64,000 nt of DNA from Epiperipatus broadwayi (GCA_028023455.1 JAQFVV010000321.1:622001-686000), one strand, 5' to 3'; counted from the first letter of the stretch, positions 39,152 through 53,591 are shown. Notes: generated from the letters alone by a model not told the origin. Translations and numbers: made by a program.

Positions 39152-40760
39152 CCAACAGTTATGAATAAAACAAATATTCTTAAATATGTTGTCTACCTTG
39201 AAAAGAGGCACAAGAATCTAGGAAGGAAAAAATACAGTAATGAGAAAGAGTCTGGGTGCAAATAGTTTTTATAAGATTAGATGGGATAAAAATTATTAAA
39301 GTAATGTCAAACCAAATAGTCAAGATCAGAATTTTGTGGAGAATATTTAAAGGTAATGTGATCACATCTGTAAAAATTAGACAGATGCCAACACCATTAA
39401 AATGAGACAAACACTAGATTGTGATTTATCCAGAGAATAAATTGTATCAGATGAAAAACACTTAGATTGTCAAATTACAGAAAAAAGAAATAGAATTAAA
39501 AAATATAAATGCTTTGGAAACAGAGTTGTTACATCGAGCAACAACTTGATGATCTAAATAGCTAAAGAAAAATAGATATCACCATTGTGGCAACCATCTG
39601 TGTATTTAAAGGTTGTGTGTGGGACTTGAGAAAAATAAGAGGTATTACAGACAGATAAATGGTAGAAATATATGTTCAGCTAAAAACGATAACGTAAAAA
39701 CATAAATGGAAGTTATCTGCACATACACACATTTAATAAACTAAATATTGTACAAACTATAAACTCAGAATATAAACTGATATGAGTATTACATATTTTT
39801 AATACATAATAATAAAAGTAAAAAATGATATTGGAGAAAAATTTAAAAAGCATTAATTTTTAGATTAAAATGCAATAATTTAGAGGCAGAAAAAAATAAC
39901 AACAACTGACTAATGCGTTTCTAATGAAGCAAACTAAGATGAGCAAATTAATGTTCTCAGGGGGTTGAGATAATTCCAGAGAATGAGATTAAAAACTATT
40001 GAATTGTATATTGGTCTTATCCTAAAAGAGAGATCAATAGGATAAGCAAGAAAGATCAGTAAGAAAAAAGACCTGAACTAATCTCATTTCCTAATGAAAT
40101 TCTAACCGAAAGTGACACATAAAATGCGGGGACTCTTAACAATTATCCTAGTCTAAATTATTATTTTTGTAAAGCTTTGGGTAAATATTGAGTGATAATA
40201 CAGTGTATAATATTTATTCTTGAATTTATTGCTACAAGTGCATATTAAATAAAATTTAAAAACTAATATATTTTGAAATGATATTTTTTATAAAGTAAAC
40301 TTTATTATGAATAAATTATATACAAGTAATAATATAAGTACAAGAGAATAAATTGAAGTTGCATAACATAGGCAAGACAATTGGGGCTGCAAAGCAGTTG
40401 AAGAATGATTTTGATCTGAAAAAAGTAATATAACTTTATTTGCAATTTATACACTTTATACAAAAATAATTTATTTCGCAAGCAATATCAATTATTTAAC
40501 AAGAAGATATAGTGATGACATAAAATATATGCAAATGCAAATCTTTAAGAAATGTTTACATTTATTTTTGAATTCACAATGAATGCATATATTCTTGAAT
40601 ATATAGATGCAAGAGTATGTGAAATATAATGAAATTCTTATACACTCATTGACTTAGAGTTTGATGGAAAAATATAAATTAATAAACATAAACTAATTAA
40701 TTGCACTGAGCTAGCCTCCGACAAAATACTGCCAGAATAAAATAATATATTTTGCACCCA
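39152..40760. other. AT-rich non-coding stretch
   Basis: No gene recognised; the 76-codon minus-strand frame at 39180-39410 shows no domain. Confidence 0.45.
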
Positions 40761-40764
40761 AAGA

Positions 40765-41215
40765 ATGTGTTAAATAAAAAAGGCAAAAGCAGCCTAGACA
40801 CAAAAAGTATATAAAATAAAAATAAACACTAGGTAATCCACAATGATAATAGTTTTAAATGTTAGATAACAAATCAAATACAGGAGTAAGGGAAAATGCA
40901 AATCCATAAAAATGGAATTCCAAAAATAAAACCATTCACAGCAGCTAGGTTACTAATTAAAACAAACATAAAATGTATATTAAAGAAAATAAAGCAAAAT
41001 ATATCTCCAAGCAAAAATATATATTTGAAAAAAGCAAATCCAAACCCAGAAAGTATATAAAGTAAAAGAAAGCAAAAGATAGTCCATGGAAATAGATGTT
41101 TTACAGAAAAACAATTCTTTAATAAATCAGGTTCAGATATGAGGCCAAATCCATAAGAGATGAAATTTCAAAAAGAAAAATCATTCACTTGTGCAGAAAT
41201 ATTTCTAATGATATT
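40765..41215. repeat. Degenerate ~260-bp tandem duplication
   Basis: AAAGTATATAAA(A/G)TAAA and CAAATCCATAA...CCATTCAC / ...TCATTCAC elements occur in the same order at about 40805-40940 and 41060-41195. Diverged by substitutions and indels. Confidence 0.45.
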
Positions 41216-42040
41216 CAAGAAGATAACAAAACAATCTTAATTGATAGTTTCCTAGAAATTTTCCAGTGCAAATAATATGTTGAAGAGAGAATAGTGAATG
41301 GAATGTATTATCATCATGGTGTTCAATATTATAAGTTTATCTATTATCAGTTTTGTTTTGAAAAATGTATAGGTTATATCTGTCTATTTTATTGTATATG
41401 CTTTTTATTATTCATGTGAATTGCATTTTTATTTGGTTTCATAAAAAAATTGTTTCAACTAAAATTTCTATCATCATAGCCATCTTTCACTTTGTTCAAC
41501 ATATATTTTATGTTTGCTTTATCTGGTAAGTCTGATGTTAAGAAAGGCTTTGTTTTTAGAATTTTATTTCTTATAAATTGACAGTCTCACACATGTATTT
41601 CATATGATACCTATAGCTTTCATTTAAACATTGCCACTATGGACTGCTTTATTTTTATTTTACATATATTTTTTACTGCAAATTAATTATTTTTATTGCA
41701 ATATATATATTGAATTCACTTAAATAAGTGTCAACATTTTATTATTTATTATTTTTTGTGTAGACTACACTCTAAATTAGCACCAAATATTATATGTAAT
41801 TTTTAAATGGTTTATTATTTTCTGTTTAAAATTCTATTATAAGTAAAGTATCTGGGCCAAATTCATATTTATCTAGACTTTAATATTTAATATTATTGAA
41901 TTAAATATTTATATTAACCTACTTTGCTTTTCTCATCTTTTTATTAATTTATATTTTCTTTTAATTTTTTCTTGAGTCTATTTGTACTTTGTTTGAAAAT
42001 TCCAGACATAGTTTTAAATATACATCCAAATTTGCATACA
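41216..42040. other. AT-rich non-coding stretch
   Basis: Nothing recognised. Confidence 0.5.
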
Positions 42041-42210
42041 TTTGTTTATCTGCACAATGACGTGGTTTCTTTTTTCTTTATAACCTAAAGCTGTGTGCAT
42101 TTTTGGTGAAGATCACCCCTATGGTAAACTTCATTGAATGTGCACCCAGCTTTAGATTATAAAAAAGAAAGAAACCACTTCATTATGCAGATGAACAAGC
42201 AGATGAACAA
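42041..42210. mobile_element. Foldback / MITE-like element, ~75-bp arms
   Basis: TTTGTTTATCTGCACAATGA at 42041 through GGTGAAG at 42107 is the inverted complement of CTTCATTGAATGTGCACCC (42130) through CATTATGCAGATGAACAA (42181-42198), with a 20-25 bp loop. A short duplication GCAGATGAACAA follows the right arm. Confidence 0.75.
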
Positions 42211-42740
42211 ACATATGGAAAATTGAATTACAAATACAAAGGGAAAAATCAATATTATATATATAAAGTAAATAGACTATTATTGGGCATTTAATCAAAA
42301 ATTAATTTTGGGTTGTTAAAAAAAAACTTTAAAAAATAGGATGATTATCTTTTTCAAAAAATAATTTGGAAGAGAATTTAAAAAGAGATTGCCATTTTTT
42401 TATTTTCACATCATATAAATAATTTATATTCTTTAAATATGTCCAGCAATAAAATTGTATTTTAAATAAAAAACAAAACAAAAAGTAACTCAAACATAAA
42501 ATATGTGATAACAAAAAATGGTACCTACATTCCATTTTTCCTGTAATTGATTTTTTAAAATACTGTCAGTTGGCATTATTAAACAATAGTGGGATGAGTA
42601 ATTGATACATTTTAAGATTCAATACATTTTACATAAATCAAATATAGGGAAGTGAATAGTTAAAAAAATTGCAACAGAAAAGATAAAAATGAAACATTTT
42701 CATACTATATAGTAAAGCATTTTTTTTTGTAATTTTTATA

Positions 42741-43128
42741 AATAATTAAATCGGAAGTCGAATTCCGATAATGTGCTATTACTTTAAATATTATAAATCT
42801 CGGTGCATTCACACGTCAGTAAGAGTTTAAAAAACTTAAGTGAATTACTTAAGTTTAGAGTGCATTTCTATAAATACACCAACTTTCACTGACCATGTTA
42901 AATCAGGGCTTGAGGATATTATGTGCTTGATGTTATAATCAAATTTTGAATTGTACAATCTATTTAACCTATCACAGAAGAAAGACAGTGTCTCATTTTT
43001 AACTACCCATGCTAAGACCAATTCGACTTATAAATGTAAATCTTATCATTATAAAGTGTTGAAAATTTGAAATAATTAAATCGGAAGTCGAATTCCGATA
43101 ATGTGCTATTACTTTAAATATTATAAAT
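42741..43128. repeat. 330-bp-spaced exact direct repeat (58 bp)
   Basis: Exact 58-bp copies at 42741-42798 and 43071-43128, each containing the palindrome TCGGAAGTCGAATTCCGA. The single-copy interior holds a hairpin AAACTTAAGTGAATTACTTAAGTTT (42833-42857, counted in two halves). Equivalent to about 1.18 copies of a 330-bp unit. Confidence 0.85.
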
Positions 43129-46100
43129 GTAAATAAAAAAAATCTTTGTATTCTTCATTTATTTGTTAAAATGTTTTTATTTGAATTTTTTTTTATTTTA
43201 AAAAAAATAGGATTAAACTTTATTGGTATAACATGTTTTACAAGTTAAACTTTGATTGACATAGTGTAATATGGAGATCTAAAATGATACCCTGTATTTT
43301 TGTCCATATCATTTCTAAGAATTGATCAATCCATTAATATTCAAAGTATCAGTCCATGAGGCGATTAATTACTAAAAATAAACCTAGGTTATAATTAGGA
43401 ATTATTTGGAAAGTCTAGAATTCAAATATGAATAGTGTTTTAGGAGTACAATATTGAAAAAAATAATTTGCAATAGATAAGTTGAGGAATAAGAAAACAC
43501 TTGAGACAATACAAAATATGCGCCAAGTCAATCTACTATTCAGTTCTCTGAAATGGTTTTGAATATCACCAGAAGAGGGCAATCCAGTATACTTTGGAAG
43601 AACTATGGAGAATAAGGAAAAAAATATAAGTATAAGTTTATAATAAGTAAACTTATTATAAATTTTATACGTACATATATGTAGTATTTAACTCAAGCTT
43701 TAAATCTTAAGTTAGATAAATAGCTACTTAAATAGTTGCTAATTAAATTAAAATATTAAAATAATTCTTTTTCATATATATATATGATTTGACTAATATT
43801 ATTAGTCAAGATGTAGACATGAAGATAACCCCAGGCCAATATCTCATCTTAGCAAAGGTAATAGAATTTAGAATCCAATTATAAATTATAATTATTTCAA
43901 CAGAGGAGAATATTAAATCATGGAAAGCAAATATTATACATACTACCAGAAGTCAATTCCAATATAAAAACTAAATCAAATAATTTAAAATTCAATCCTA
44001 CCTTTTGCTAAGGAACTAACCACTACACTTGTTTGTTTTGCTGTGTTTAAATTCCGAACATATTAAAAGAAGATAGATCAGTAACTTTAAAAAACTTATT
44101 CATGATAGAAATTTTATTATACAAGAATTCCAATTTCATTCAATAAAAGGAGTAAATAAATTACTCTTTAATATTACTAGTTATATTTTCAAAATGAAAT
44201 TATATACAGACTTTTGTTTATTAATTATATAAATTTAGAATATCATTACAAATTGAAATTCTAATGAAGAGAAATTTATTCAAAATTTTGTATAAAAATT
44301 GAAATTCAAATATTTTAAGAAGACAAGAATTATTAAAAATGCATTGTGGCTAAATATCACTTGTCATGAAATAAAATGCTAGTATTTTAATCAAGTTAAT
44401 GTAATTATTTAATCCTTCAAAATGCCTAAAATGGATATGTACTTCATAGACATAATTTTTAACTAGGATTCAATTGGTAATGAAGTATCATGGAGAAGAA
44501 GATGCTAACTTCACATGATAGGAAGAAATATAAGTAACAGAATATTTTGATTGCCTCTGCAATGGTTGATAAATAAAAAACTTAAGACTATATCATTGAT
44601 GAACATTTTTAGTCTCATCATGGAAGGAATAGGATAATATCATTCAATTCAACATCTCAGATTATATTCGTGTATTATATACTTTTGACATTTAAATTTT
44701 ATTTCCTTTGCTTCCAAAAATTCTTTATACTGTGAATACTCCATTCAAGAAAATTTTTTAGATAAAGAGGAATAGAAGATAATTACCTTAAACATTTTTA
44801 TTTTTTTAATAAAATTTAGGTCTTCCATTTAAGAAAAGTGACATTGACTGGGGTAAACTTAATTCAAACTCGATATGAAGGTAAGATTCTACTTTCTTCA
44901 TATTGACCTATTTATGATAAATGTAGTTTTGTTTATTACTAATTTGAATAATATAATAATATTTGTTTACTATTCTTTGTGTGTATTACTAACATCCTTG
45001 AATGAAAGGCTTTTAGTTCACAATATGACCACAAGTAGAGGGAATTATTTATAAAATTGGAACTGCTTCACAAGGATTTTACAATTTAAACCATCATCAA
45101 TACATATAATATTAAATTATGACTTAGTTAGTAATATTATAATTTTGAAATCCCAAATTTTTGCTTACTGTTTTATAAATTATTGAAATGTGTTCATATT
45201 ATGGAAATATGGGAAGATATTATTTAACTTAACATTATAAATAGTAGAAATATAGGCAAACATGTGTTACAATATTTTTTTTTTGATTACATGAAATCCA
45301 GTTATATTGTTATATCTGTTAATAAATATGTTAAAATTTGTTTGATTTATTTAGTTATTTTATCAAACAAAATATTGGTGAATGCACATACTCTTATGTA
45401 TATATCATATCAATTTTGCATCTTAATATTGTAAATACATTATTTATAAAATAATTTATTTAACTAACCACTACTATGGGATATTGATGATAATGCCTAA
45501 GAGAGTTAAATGCAACATCTACCATGAGTTTGAATTCTGAGCATAATGGAACCATCAATGAAGATGTAGATTAGATGAATCAGTCTAGGTTGTAATGGTA
45601 TTGAATAATTTGATTTTAAATTATCTTGTTTAATATAGATTTAATTTTAGATTATAATTACATCATTTCATCCATGGCATCCTATATAAAGACTCTATGT
45701 TTGCTTTAGTTAGATGTGACCACTTTGATTATCTGAAAAGAATCGTACCATTACAATATATATATATATTGTTAAAAGGAGGTTGCCTTGACAACAGTTT
45801 GAAATTGTTGATTGTTATTGTTATTGGAATTGTCTAAGTATTGACTGGTTTTTAATCATATATATATATTGAAATAGATATCTTATGCCCACAACATAAT
45901 GAATGAGTAACTGTGATAGTATATAAGCAAATATATTTAAAGTTTTTAAAAATAAAATGAACACATATAAAAATTACTTGTATAAATATTAAAATCGAAA
46001 ATGACTTAAAAATCAATTAAATAGATAATAGTTTTTCTTATTTTGAGATCAATTATTTTAAATTAAATGAAAAAAATTTCTCTAATACAAAGGGATTTGA

Positions 46101-46650
46101 TTTATTTTTAATTCTTACAAATATCTAAATATTTAATGTAACAAATTTGTATAAGAAAATGTGTTATTAAAGATGTAATTATAAAAGTTTACTTTATTAT
46201 TTTAAGGAATATAAGATAATAAAAGAACAACATTGTATTATAGTGATAATTTTTTGTGTTTTATTAATTAACCTTTTTATTGAAAAAAATTTTTTTTTTA
46301 GTTTCCATTGGCCAAGTGAAATAAAGTTTTAGAACTTTTTATTGGTCAATTAACAAATTCAGCCACAAAAATATATTCACCTTTTAATATTATATTTGTT
46401 TTAGTTTCATTTGTAAAAAGTATATTAATAATTTGTCAGATTATGAAAGTGAATAAAAGTTTTTTCAAAAATAAATTTCTATCTATAATTATAAAAATAT
46501 TTGACAGTGGAAGACCTAAAAAGAAAGTTCATAGCAAATTAAAAAGTGCTGTGGATATCATTGATTTTTTTCTCAATTTACATTAGTGTAAAAGTAAAGA
46601 ATATTTTACTAAAATCTTACTATTTTTCTAAAATAATTATATTTTCAGCA
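43129..46650. other. AT-rich non-coding stretch
   Basis: No gene recognised. CTCF-like CACCAGAAGAGGGCAAT occurs once at 43567-43583. Confidence 0.5.
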
Positions 46651-49540
46651 TATTTTATGAAAATAAATTATAATATGTATGAAAAATAATAAAAAATTAT
46701 TCTAAGACATTAATTTTCATTTTCAATGTCAAAACAGAAGTTGGAGCAGAGAAAATTATTGACAGACGTGTGAACCAACCAATCAGCATTTAGGAAAGCC
46801 TGTGTTTTCCCTTTGTTGTAGCTTCTTGTGTTAATATTATTGATTTTTACTTGTAAAATAATTCTAGAGAGGGCAGCATCTTATGGTACATTTTAAGCTT
46901 TAAAATAAGTGTAAAAACACTACCATAGCTCAAAAATTGACGGTTTCCGATCAACTTGAAGCCATGAATATCCTGACGTAATAATTTCTCAGAAGGGGTT
47001 AAGAAGAAAAATACTTATCTTTCTACATATAGCCTATAAATATTGAGATTTTATAATTAAAAAGCTTATGAAATCCCAAATAGCTGGTGCTATCAGACTT
47101 TATTGTAGAAGTTTGAGGCTTCCTTTCTGTCTTACTTATATCCAATTATAGGTGTAATCACTGTTCATTGTATATGAAGTTCAATTAATATAGAAAGTGA
47201 ACCTGAGTTGAAGGTTATCAGCATTTATCCTGTTTATCTGTTGACAAGAACAGGTGATGCATACAAGATAAATCTAGTAACAGATAGATTATATCTATAA
47301 AAAGTAAACATTCATACATATAAATGCTCATTTCTTGAGAAAATTTTGCAAATATAGTGAGTATATAATTTAAGCATTAACTCCAGTACTAAACAAAATA
47401 TAAAAAAATATCTGTTTTTATAGCATAAAAGAAAAAAGTATTTCTATTATATTAACTAGTTTGTGTTAAAAGAGTAAATAAATAACTTTAAATAAATTAG
47501 CTAAAAGTTGCAAGTATAAAATAAGTTTGGAAAATAAATCAAATTCGTCACTGTAGAGAACAAAAATAATTGAAATTAACTTTAATTCCCAAGAAAAAAA
47601 AATCTGTTAAAAAACTAAGTACAGAATTTTATATTTTCATTATGCAGTTTTTAGTTTTTATAAAAAAACTACTGATTAATTTAAGTTTTAAAAATAGACA
47701 AAACCAATGTTTTTTTAAATGCCTATGGTAATTTTTATGTTAATGTTAGTTATAAATTCAAATGTTTAAATAATAATTAATAAACTTATATTTTCTGTAG
47801 ATAAACTCAGAAAGAATTCTTTATATGTTATGAAAATAATGTAGGCATAGATTAAATTAATAACTAAAATTAATATTTGAATTTGATTTTGTGTTATAAA
47901 ATGTATGTGGACACATACATATACATGTATGTATCATGTCTATTTATGTTCATGCACCATTTATATATATTTAAATAGCAAATTAATTAGGAATTTTTCA
48001 AATTTTCATTGTAAAATGAAGAGCTGCATTTTTATAGATAATTATCCGTATCTAAGTCAACTTAGCCTTTAGACATAACACAAATAAAATTAGATACTAT
48101 TAAAATAGTTTTCCACACATTTAAATTGAAATATTTTGTATATTTCTAAGCACATATGCACACACATATATAAGTGATAACATTTATATTCACACCATTA
48201 AACAATGTTATTATATTTCACTGATATATTTAATGTCTGACTGATATTTGTAAATAAATCAGCATCAAATGTAATAATCTATGTATATGTTAGAATTTTA
48301 GGTATTTACATATTAGACCTGCAACATAGGAGAAATGTCTAATCTTACTATCTGATCCTGTCAAATAAACCATGTGATCTCATCCGATCTCATCTAATAA
48401 TTGATAAATTTACACTTTTATTTATTTTCCAGATTTCAATAGGACAAGTTCTTTTCAGTATTTTTTACTTCAGTGCTGATTTATTTTTTCCAATTTTGTA
48501 ATTAATACTACATTTTTATTAAAACAGTACAAAATAATGAATTTAATAAAACATTCTTTCACTTTATTAATTATTAGTAATACATAAGTCCACTTACCCA
48601 TTGCTAAACAACCTTCTCCAATAACTTATTGGTTCCCTGTCACATAAAGCTACACTGTTCAATGTATTTATGCCTTGAATATTTTTACCAATTCTCTGAC
48701 ATCTTATTAAGTCTACAAAGAATACAATGTTATAGGGGTACTCTTCAATCTGCTTGATGTTTTATTGCTTGCACACATATTAATTTTAATAAATTCATTT
48801 TTTACTAAAGATAGTAAAATTTGAATGGTTTATAAATTTCTTTAAATCTTATATTACAAATAATAGATGTATGTGTATACATAAATTGTACTGTTAACTT
48901 CCTTTAAATTTGAACTGAATAGATATTTTAATATATTTAAAGGCGAGTTTGATTTGCTTTCTCTCCAGTAATTTAAAAATATTTATTGTGAAAGAAACTC
49001 TTGATAAGCAGATCTTCGAATTATTGTTTGCGCATAACAGCTTTTTAAAATAACACGTTTGTGAAATAGTAATTGAAAGATCTATAAACCAAAATATAAT
49101 TTGTATTAGTTTAAAAGTTATTGAAAATATTGTTTGAAAGTGTAAAAAAAAGTTTTACAAACAATCACCTTTTAAAATAATACAGTTTTGAAAGAAATAG
49201 CTTGTTTTTTTTTAAAAAAAACAACACAGACCGATTGTCGTAAAAATTACCCTTTTTTTTCATTTAAAAAAAAAAAAACACTTTAGAGTAAATAATTAAA
49301 AAAAAAAGATCGATTTTTAAAAAGAAATAATTTAAAAATACATCCATTTATCAAACTGTGAAATAGAATGTGACACTATTAAGTTTGAAAGCATATTTAA
49401 ATAGTTGTGACTTCTTAATTAATCACACCTGTACATTATAGGCCATCCATCTTTTAAGTAGTATGTACATAAATGCTATCAAGCAGGCATTAGTAATGCA
49501 TTTAGAGTGCACAGTTTTTCCGTGTGTGACATGGAGAAAC
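46651..49540. other. AT-rich non-coding stretch with a CCAAT-like patch
   Basis: AACCAACCAATCAGC at about 46773-46787 is a CCAAT-box-like motif, but no gene follows that I can recognise. The rest is AT-rich, with A/T homopolymers near 49200-49320. Confidence 0.4.
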
Positions 49541-49849
49541 AGTGCCACATAGTGGACTAGAATCTCGATAGTTTCTAGGTAACAGACAACATATGCTAGA
49601 TGTGTTTACGGTAATCAGTGCCACCTAGGTTCTTGGTAGTTGCTGGTAGCAGATGATGTAAGCTAAATGGGCTTATGCATGGTAAGCACCACCAAGTGGG
49701 CAGCTTTGCTGCCAGCCAGCTGGTGGAATGTCCCCATGCTTACGCATTGTGAACAGCGCCACCTAGCGACTGTAATTTGCATTGCTGCATTTGGGGCCCC
49801 TACTCTAAGTATTTCTGTGGTTGATCCAGACCAGCGCCTCTGGCGGCCA
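49541..49849. promoter_or_regulatory. Tandem cluster of CTCF-like motifs
   Basis: Five same-orientation matches to the CTCF-type core (AG(C/T)GCCACCTAG): AGTGCCACATAGTGG (49541), CAGTGCCACCTAGG (49616), AGCACCACCAAGTGGGC (49684), CAGCGCCACCTAGCGAC (49754) and CCAGCGCCTCTGGCGGCC (49831). Most sit within degenerate ~70-bp tandem units (compare 49571-49627 with 49637-49696). The local GC content is far above that of the window. Insulator/boundary function is inferred from motif likeness only. The short frames on both strands here are not considered genes. Confidence 0.55.
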
Positions 49850-50093
49850 CATGGGTCAAAGTCACAAGTACCCAAAAGAGTAAATATTGAACTATTTCTA
49901 TTTAGTATAGTCAAATAATACTTTGACCTATGAATAGAAGCAATATGGGAAAACAAAAAAAATTTAAAATCAAATCCTTTCTCTTTTTTATTCATTCAAA
50001 TTCCAAATTCATATTTCTGCAAGTATATATATATATATAATTATTTTGAAACATTCAATAAATATGAACCCAGACATTTAAATTATCTTTATT

Positions 50094-50200
50094 CATTCAT
50101 TTCATCTTATATAACCAATACACATGCCCACATATAGGAAGCTTAAAAGTCTGGGTTCAAATCCCCTCTAATTACATCTATCTTAAAAGTATATGTATTT
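50094..50200. mobile_element. Fragment of the hammerhead-repeat family (inverted junction, no ribozyme)
   Basis: CATCTTATATAACCAATACACATG (minus orientation of the unit; 50103-50126) meets GGAAGCTTAAAAGTCTGGGTT...TCTAATTACATCT (plus orientation) at about 50137. Both halves match the unit near 63300-63370. The ribozyme part is missing. Confidence 0.6.
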
Positions 50201-50399
50201 AAATATTGAATAAATACGAATAAAATATAAAAAAACAATTTAATTTATAATTTAACTGTATATACCCATATGTTTAAAATAACTAAAATTAATAGTTATA
50301 CATTTTAAAGCCTGATGAATAGATTTCAAATGCTTTTATATAAATTTCTAGGATTCTAATATATCAGATGAATTATATAGATTTGCTTATGTCTTTAAA

Positions 50400-50960
50400 T
50401 TACTGGGTTTACCCTTGAAATTGTTTTCTAGGTTTAATCTTAGTTGTTCTTGTTTTTTTTATGGATTAAATTCATTTCATTATATATTTCAGGTTACTTT
50501 TTGTTTTCATCAGTCTGAACTGTATGTTCATTTGATATATATTCACCTGAAAATTTTAAAACATCCTTGTGGTGAATCTATTATAAGTATTACAATCTTG
50601 AAATACATTTTTTTATGTTATCCAAAGTATAATCTATTTCTGCTGTAATCATTTGGATGTTTCCATGCTCATTTCAATATAGTGTTTCTTTCAAAAGAGA
50701 ACTCACAATATACAAATTTTCTTTTTCTGTGAACTCCATGAATCTATGCCCTTTATAATTTGTATTCAGATTGATTAAAATATTTGAGGAAAAATGAGAT
50801 TTTAAAGATTTGGAAACAACAGTTATTGATACTTGAGTATATTTTTGTTGGTCAGCAATGGTGCATCCATATCATTTAGCCACTTTTTCTAGTATTTACT
50901 GTTACATATTGCATATTTTTTATGCTATTAGTAAAACAATAATTTCAGCTTCGATGCGTC
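50400..50960 (-). mobile_element. RTE LINE fragment (minus strand), endonuclease region
   Basis: Minus-strand similarity to 57.3-57.65 kb of the intact RTE, including ATTACAATCTTGAAATACAT ('YIFQDCNV'), AGTATAATCTATTTCTGCTG ('AELDYIL') and ATTTGGATGTTTCCATG ('WKHPN'). Decayed. Confidence 0.7.
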
Positions 50961-51538
50961 ATGAAGATATTCTTACAGAATTGCAGGCTATCACTTTTTC
51001 TTATTAAGCCATAAACACAACTACCATAGATTTAGTACACCACTGTTTTCTGCTTGAATACTAACTAATTTTATTATTTGAATCCAACATTTATATACCA
51101 TTCTGTTAATAACATAAGTAAGTTCAAATATAAATACTACTGTTATAAAATCCTATAATGTTTTCCAATTATAATTTCATTAATTATTATTTTTTTCTAT
51201 TTTATAAATAAGTTTTAGTTTCCCATGTTTAGATATTTCCTGATGGGCTGTTTATCAATTATCAAACTTTACATAATCTAATTAATATTTATTTCTGCCA
51301 TGAAATTATTTAATATTTATTTTATTTATTTTTATTAGACCACCTTGGTTATTATGCATTTTTAAAAAAATCAAAATTGCACTTCAAAGATTATTATAAA
51401 GTAAAATTTATTTATGCTCCAAAAATTCTATACTATTATAGCATATTTCTAATTTTACAATAATTTGAAAACTTATTCTTACTTATGCTTTTACAAATAA
51501 ATGATTATACCTATTATATAATTTTAAATATTATTTGC

Positions 51539-51544
<6 letters not shown>
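50961..51544. other. AT-rich non-coding stretch
   Basis: Nothing recognised. Confidence 0.5.

Positions 51545-51588
<44 letters not shown>
51545..51588. repeat. (GA)22 microsatellite
   Basis: Uninterrupted GA dinucleotides. Confidence 0.97.
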
Positions 51589-51591
<3 letters not shown>

Positions 51592-53591
51592 CTTATTGTG
51601 TATAATCAATAGTATTATTGTATTGACATTTTAGCTGAATCTAATTTATCATCAATTTTGACGGCAATTGAGATTTGGACACAATCCCACACCTCATTTA
51701 TGTTAGTTGCTCATGAATTAGAAGATAAATAATATAAAATAATTTAATTAAAAAAGCTGTTATTCCTGCTCAAAAATACACTTGGACCTCAGGATCCAAA
51801 CTATGAGATCGATCCAAATTTTAGTTAACTCCAAATCGTACAAATAGTGCTGGGAATTACATTCATAATTATTTTTCTATTATTCTATCTTTATATTGCT
51901 AGTGAATATTATTCAGCCATTTATTATTATTCTGCTTTAATTAATTCTTATCTGATAATTCCAGAAAGTCTACCATGTAAAAGTAGTGAAGCCATTATCT
52001 GTTTCACTCTGTCAATCTAGCAGAGGGCAAGCTGAAAACTCATTGCTGAGTTGTTTCAGAGAAGCCATCTGCATATGAAAAAACCACCCAAATGTGTGTT
52101 CACTATGTATCCAGCTTAGAAGAGAAAAAATATGATGTCCAGTGCTACAGGAAGAACTAGCTACCAAACCAATATCTAATATCTATGCATCCAAAATGAT
52201 TGTGAAATAGTGATTTAAACCTTCATCTGCCATAGCTATGGTTTTAAGAATCACCTCTACCAATATCCAAATACTGAAAATGAACTGTTAAGCTGAAAAA
52301 ATAAGAATAACTTTAAAGTAATTATTATCTTTTATCTAATAAAAGATGTTAATGAATAATGATTTATTTTTAATCTGTTTATGAGCAGCTATGGCGGGAT
52401 ATTGTAGTTTGTTCTATTTAAATATCACACCACAATTTAGTCATTGCTAATTGTAATAAATTAGTTTATAAAAGGCAATTAGCTTGTAATTGCAGTTTCT
52501 TTCCATGCTATTTAAAAGTTGTATATTAGTTAAATCATTATTTTCACTTTATTTACTTAATAAATGTATGCTAAATTAGTAAAATTTTAAAGATATTAAT
52601 GTTAGGCAAGCCTGCTGCATAGACATGTTAGATTGAGATTCTGTGTAATAGATGTCAGTTTTAGCTAACTAGTTATGTATTTTAATTATTATTATTATTA
52701 TTGATAAGGATGTATGACTGGTGTCCATCAATTCAGGTTTCAAGTTACGCTTGATTCTCATTCTTATGTAACACATTAGTATTTGATGATTGTAACATCA
52801 TTTGTGACTGCTGGTCCCTTACAGTCATTATCTTATTTAAACAGTGGCATGGAGTAGGTGATCAATTTTTACCATATGTTATTCAATTTACTTTCAAACA
52901 TGTTGCCTAGTGATACATATGTGACTGCTGGTCAGAATGTTATATATGCTGTAGAGGTTTAATTCATATCTTAGGCATATAATCTTTCCATGTATGCATT
53001 CTTATATAGCTATTGTAATACAGATGTGAATCTCAGTAGTTTACAATTATATTTTATTATTTATTGCATACTAATATCATATCCTGTAATTAATCATAAC
53101 AGTCAAGTAATAAGTTTAATTTATAAGTTTATATCAGTTATCATTAGAACAGTGTATATGAGAATTGACAACAGTTGTCTATGGAGTAGATTGAAAGCAA
53201 TTCATCCAATTAACATTAATAATATTCTAAATAGTATCAGTTATTTAAAAACCTTATATCACCATATACTACAACTATGCATGCCATTGTAAATTAATTA
53301 AAGTTATGACAGTGTATGTCTTATGTTATATATGTGTAATAAATTGCATTATCTCATTACTCTTGGCAGTTTACAATCTTTATTTGCAATTAAGAACTTA
53401 CATAAATTAGTTGAGTCTCTTGTTTTCTCTCTGACCTTAGCAGGCTGTAAAAGGAAAAAAATGGTATTCTGTAATATCAAAATGTAGAATGAAAATAGGG
53501 ATTGCCCTTGATTGATTTGCATGTGAGTTGTACAATTCTGACAGTTACAGTGTATATATATATTAATTCTAATATTTTCACGGATAAAAGA
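51589..53591. other. AT-rich non-coding stretch
   Basis: No gene recognised. The 'TGTGACTGCTGGTC' motif occurs twice (52804 and 52920). One CTCF-like CTAGCAGAGGGCAAGC lies at 52017. Confidence 0.5.
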
